DNA from: Tumebacillus amylolyticus
GTDB taxonomy: Bacteria; Bacillota; Bacilli; Tumebacillales; Tumebacillaceae
Assembly: GCF_016722965.1 (NCBI RefSeq)
Contig: NZ_JAEQNB010000011.1
Span: 16,817 to 80,816 of the forward strand
Direction: 5' to 3'
Length of the DNA: 64,000 bases
Part shown: piece by piece, positions 61,767 through 64,000 of the stretch
Numbering within the stretch: the stretch's first letter is position 1
Layout: each line of letters begins with the position of its first letter
Program-made: the position numbers and the translations under genes
Notes under the pieces: model-generated
What the model saw: only the letters and a program-made list of their open reading frames with translations
The model's database searches: none
Told to the model about the DNA's origin: nothing

Positions 61767-62423
61767 TTATTTTCTCGCAATTTGACTATAGTTGACCTTC
61801 GTCAAGAGTTGGTCAAACGATGTGATGATCTCGTCGGCGTCGTCCAGTTCGTGTTCGTTGGCGAATCCGAAGTCGCAGCCGACGGTGAGCAGGAAGTTTT
61901 TTTTGCCGGCGGTGATGTCCGATTTGCGGTCGCCGACCATGACGGTGTTTTTTTCGTTGAGGTGTTGTTCGTCGAGGAGGAGGGCGACGAGTTCTTCTTT
62001 TTTCTCCGTTTTGTAGGCGCCCGCGCAGTAGAGTTTGTCAAACAGCGGCGTGAGGCCTTGCGTTTCGATCACCGTCTCGACATAGCGCATCTCCCCGTTC
62101 GACGCGGTAAAAAGCTTCACGCCCGCCTCGCGGAGTGTGTGAAGCGTTTTTTTCACAGCGGGGTAGAGGGCGCCGGTGCCTTTTTGCATGAGTTCCATCT
62201 CGGCCTGGGCGAGCAGTTCGTTTGCTTTGTCGCGCTCGTCCATCGAGGCGTCGGGGAGCAGGGTCTCCCAGACTTCGGGGATTGTCATGCCGAATACGTT
62301 TAGGATTTGCTCGTCGGTCGGTGCCGGGCGGCGCAGTTTTTCAAACGTTTGACGAAACGCCGGCAACGCGACCTTCTCCGTCTGAAACAACGTCCCGTCC
62401 ACATCGAAGATCATCGCGTCCAT
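61767..62423 (-). CDS. HAD-superfamily phosphatase, PGP/GPH-like
   Basis: 218 residues. Motif I is IFDVDGTLFQTEK with the nucleophile Asp, motif II is LFTASNG, and motif IV is MVGDRKSDITAG. A cap domain lies at about residues 15-90. The substrate is unknown; phosphoglycolate- or nucleotide-phosphatase-type activity is typical of this subgroup. It lies between the divergent TetR gene and ctsR; no clear terminator follows. Confidence 0.85.
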   Translation of the reverse strand: MDAMIFDVDGTLFQTEKVALPAFRQTFEKLRRPAPTDEQILNVFGMTIPEVWETLLPDASMDERDKANELLAQAEMELMQKGTGALYPAVKKTLHTLREAGVKLFTASNGEMRYVETVIETQGLTPLFDKLYCAGAYKTEKKEELVALLLDEQHLNEKNTVMVGDRKSDITAGKKNFLLTVGCDFGFANEHELDDADEIITSFDQLLTKVNYSQIARK

Positions 62424-62461
62424 CGCTCAGTCTCCTTTCTGGGTGGCAAGCGGAATACGGC

Positions 62462-62491
62462 TTGACTGAATCAGGGAATACCAAGTATGAT
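62462..62491 (+). promoter_or_regulatory. Promoter of the TetR-type gene
   Basis: -35 TTGACT (62462-62467), 18 bp, -10 TATGAT (62486-62491). Two direct copies of GGAATAC (62452-62458 and 62475-62481) flank the -35; they could be a regulator site, but no good palindrome was seen. Confidence 0.6.
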
Positions 62492-62536
62492 TCTTTGTTA
62501 TAGAGTGTCCGGAACGTGACAAGGAGATGACGAGGG

Positions 62537-63112
62537 ATGGCTTCCAATAAATATGAAGAGATTACCAAAGCAGCGGTGATGCTGTTTGAACGCAAAGGAT
62601 ATCATGCGACATCGGTGCAAGACATCGCCGACGAAGTCGGATTGCAAAAAGGCTCGCTGTACCACTACATTTCTTCCAAAGAAGATCTGTTGATGCAACT
62701 CGCCCACCGCTCCATCGGCGAATACAACGGGCAGATGGAGGAGATCTTGCACGACGCCTCGCTTACGAACCGGGAGCGGATGCAGCGCGCCATTGAGCAT
62801 CATCTGCGCTATGTGACCAAGAACGTCCAGCTCACCACCGTTTTGTTGCGGGAAGCGTTCTCGCTGGGGGAAGATCAGCACCAAGTGATTCAAGCCCAGA
62901 CGGACAAGTACCTCAACTTCTGGACGCAAGTGATCGAGCAGGGCATCGCCGCCGGAGAGTTCCGTCCGGTGAATGCACGGGTGACGGCGCTGTCGATTCT
63001 GGGGTCGATCAACTGGGTGTACCGTTGGTACCATGAGGGCGGCAAATTGACGGCAAGCGATATTTCCGACGTGTACTCGCATCTGTTCTTGGAAGGCATT
63101 GAGAAGCGATAG
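62537..63112 (+). CDS. TetR/AcrR family transcriptional regulator
   Basis: 191 residues, the only plus-strand protein gene. The N-terminal helix-turn-helix is TSVQDIADEVGLQKGSLYHYISSKEDLL (about residues 23-50). The ligand-binding domain resembles the KstR2/FadR-type subgroup, often lipid or CoA responsive. Start ATG with GGAG 10 nt upstream. It diverges from the HAD gene; targets are unknown. A terminator follows at once. Confidence 0.88.
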   Translation: MASNKYEEITKAAVMLFERKGYHATSVQDIADEVGLQKGSLYHYISSKEDLLMQLAHRSIGEYNGQMEEILHDASLTNRERMQRAIEHHLRYVTKNVQLTTVLLREAFSLGEDQHQVIQAQTDKYLNFWTQVIEQGIAAGEFRPVNARVTALSILGSINWVYRWYHEGGKLTASDISDVYSHLFLEGIEKR

Positions 63113-63153
63113 AAAAAAAAGACCCAATCCGTGATGGATTGAGTCTTTTTTTT
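63113..63153 (+). terminator. Bidirectional terminator after the TetR gene
   Basis: A stem GACCCAATCC/GGATTGAGTC with A and T tracts on both sides (63112-63120 and 63145-63153). It is nearly the same sequence as the rRNA-operon terminator at 63829-63868. Confidence 0.9.
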
Positions 63154-63174
63154 GTGCAGTTATTGGTCTGCGGT

Positions 63175-63372
63175 TAGGCGAGTTCTTGGAGCGGATCGCG
63201 ATGTCGAGCAGAGAGTACGTTCCGTCGGAGAGGTTCAGCACCCAGAAGATCGCCATCTGGTTGATCTCCTGCAGCGCACGCAGGGTTTGGCGAACGCCGT
63301 TGCCGGTGATTGCTGCGGCAGATCGGGTAGAAGTCTTGCATGGTTTGGTGAATTCGTTGTCCGACCATTGAG
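63175..63372 (-). pseudogene. Fragment resembling the tail of an aminopeptidase-like (DUF4910/M28-type) protein
   Basis: Read leftward in one frame it gives WSDNEFTKPCKT, then GVRQTLRALQEINQMAIFW and VLNLSDGTYSLLDIAIRS. This resembles the C-terminal winged-helix-like tail of aminopeptidase-like proteins found in polysaccharide or natural-product clusters. It has no start and joins directly, in a different frame, to the FkbH-like remnant. The family call is tentative. Confidence 0.4.
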
Positions 63373-63768
63373 GTTGTCGTCATCGAAGAACACTAGCGAG
63401 TCGAGGCCGATGTTGATCTCTTCGGCGATGCCTTTCATATTGGAGATCTTGTCCTGCCAGTTGATGCGAATGGCGGCGAAGTGCTCTTCGCGCAAGATCA
63501 TGTGCGGATGCTCGCGGAAGACGCGCAGGACGTCCTCTTCGTTGTTCTTGCTGTTGACGTGTTTTGCTTGCCCAACTCGGGAGCAGAACGCGTCGTAGTT
63601 GAACAGGAACGTGGAGTGGCTGGGTTTGAAATGCTGTTGCTTGCCGTCCAGATGCGCTTTGGCGCATGCAGGTCTTCGCAGGTCTTTGCGGATTTTTTTG
63701 TAGAGTTGCAGATATTCGAATACGGTAACAGGCTGGTTTGAGGAGATACGTTCACTTATCTCTTGCAC
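63365..63768 (-). pseudogene. Decayed FkbH-like (HAD-IIIC) gene remnant
   Basis: The central part reads VNSKNNEEDVLRVFREHPHM, then LREEHFAAIRINWQDKISNM and IGLDSLVFFDDDN, a clear match to FkbH-family phosphatase-like domains. The upstream nucleophile motif (DLDNTLW-type) is missing, and the reading frame turns to nonsense after FFDDDN. FkbH proteins load glyceryl or similar groups in polyketide/peptide pathways. It lies between two near-identical terminators beside the rRNA operon. Confidence 0.65.
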
Positions 63769-63828
63769 GATCTACTCCCTCCCAATGGTCCATCCTACTT
63801 TTTCGACCGATTCCGAGGGCCCTTCTGC

Positions 63829-63868
63829 ACAAAAAGACCCAATCCTTGGTGGATTGGGTCTTTTTTTT
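63829..63868 (-). terminator. rRNA operon terminator
   Basis: A stem AGACCCAATCC/GGATTGGGTCT with T runs on both strands. It lies 13 bp after the 3' end of 5S rRNA on the minus strand. Its T run for the rrn direction is five Ts. Confidence 0.9.
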
Positions 63869-63880
63869 AGAATTGACTGT

Positions 63881-64000
63881 TGCCTCGCGACGTCCTACTC
63901 TCCCGGGACCCTGCGGTCCAAGTACCATCGGCGCTGGAAAGCTTAACTTCTGTGTTCGGGATGGGAACAGGTGTGACCTTTCCGCCATCATCACGAGACA
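63881..64000 (-). rRNA. rrf: 5S ribosomal RNA
   Basis: Read leftward from the window edge, the 120 bases contain the 5S core CATCCCGAACACAGAAGTTA and the 3' GAGAGTAGGACGTCGC. TGTCTCG at the 5' side pairs with CGAGGCA at the 3' side as helix I, so the gene is complete or within a base or two of complete. The 16S and 23S genes would lie beyond the right edge. Confidence 0.95.

Overview
This 64-kb window comes from a moderately GC-rich member of the Bacillota, order Bacillales. The gene order matches the origin-proximal block of Bacillus (5S rRNA, ctsR-mcsA-mcsB-clpC, radA, disA, yacL, isp genes, gltX-cysE-cysS, sigH, secE-nusG, L11-L1-L10-L12, rpoBC, str, S10, spc and alpha operons, L13-S9, cwlD), including a cysteine T-box, a FapR-like site, a CtsR box and an L10 leader. 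Two features depart from Bacillus subtilis: rpsD sits inside the alpha operon, and CarD, PssA and FabH genes sit between disA and yacL. I infer a Tumebacillus/Alicyclobacillaceae-like organism, but only from gene order. Nearly everything lies on the minus strand, so the biological order runs from high to low coordinates. The only protein gene on the plus strand is a TetR regulator at about 62.5-63.1 kb.

Right end (64.0-53.5 kb, read leftward): 5S rRNA and its terminator; a decayed FkbH-like remnant fused to a second gene fragment; the TetR gene diverging from a HAD phosphatase; the CtsR-regulated heat-shock operon ctsR-mcsA-mcsB-clpC; radA-disA (repair and c-di-AMP synthesis); and pssA (phosphatidylserine synthase).

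Accessory parts: 53.4-48.3 kb carries a stalk-domain secreted protein and a 1206-residue secreted protein of unknown function, with the same 20-bp sequence at both ends. fabH with a FapR-like operator, carD and the PIN/TRAM gene yacL follow. 45.3-42.8 kb carries a WXG-type polymorphic toxin gene with two small downstream genes, boxed between two terminators and interrupting the usual yacL-ispD link.

Housekeeping block (42.7-0 kb): ispD-ispF-gltX; a Cys T-box controlling cysE-cysS-mrnC-rlmB-rae1; sigH; initiator tRNA; rpmG-secE-nusG-rplK-rplA; the L10-leader-controlled rplJ-rplL; rsmC; rpoB-rpoC; rplGB-rpsL-rpsG-fusA-tuf; rpsJ through rplQ with secY, adk, map and infA; truA; rplM-rpsI; and the 5' part of cwlD. 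It supplies the core translation, transcription and protein-export machinery. Promoters of a TTGACN/TTGACT-17 bp type precede most transcription units, and hairpin-plus-T-run terminators separate several of them.

The least explained DNA is the toxin cassette, the 48.3-53.5 kb secreted-protein island and the remnant next to the rRNA operon. No CRISPR array, insertion sequence or prophage was seen.
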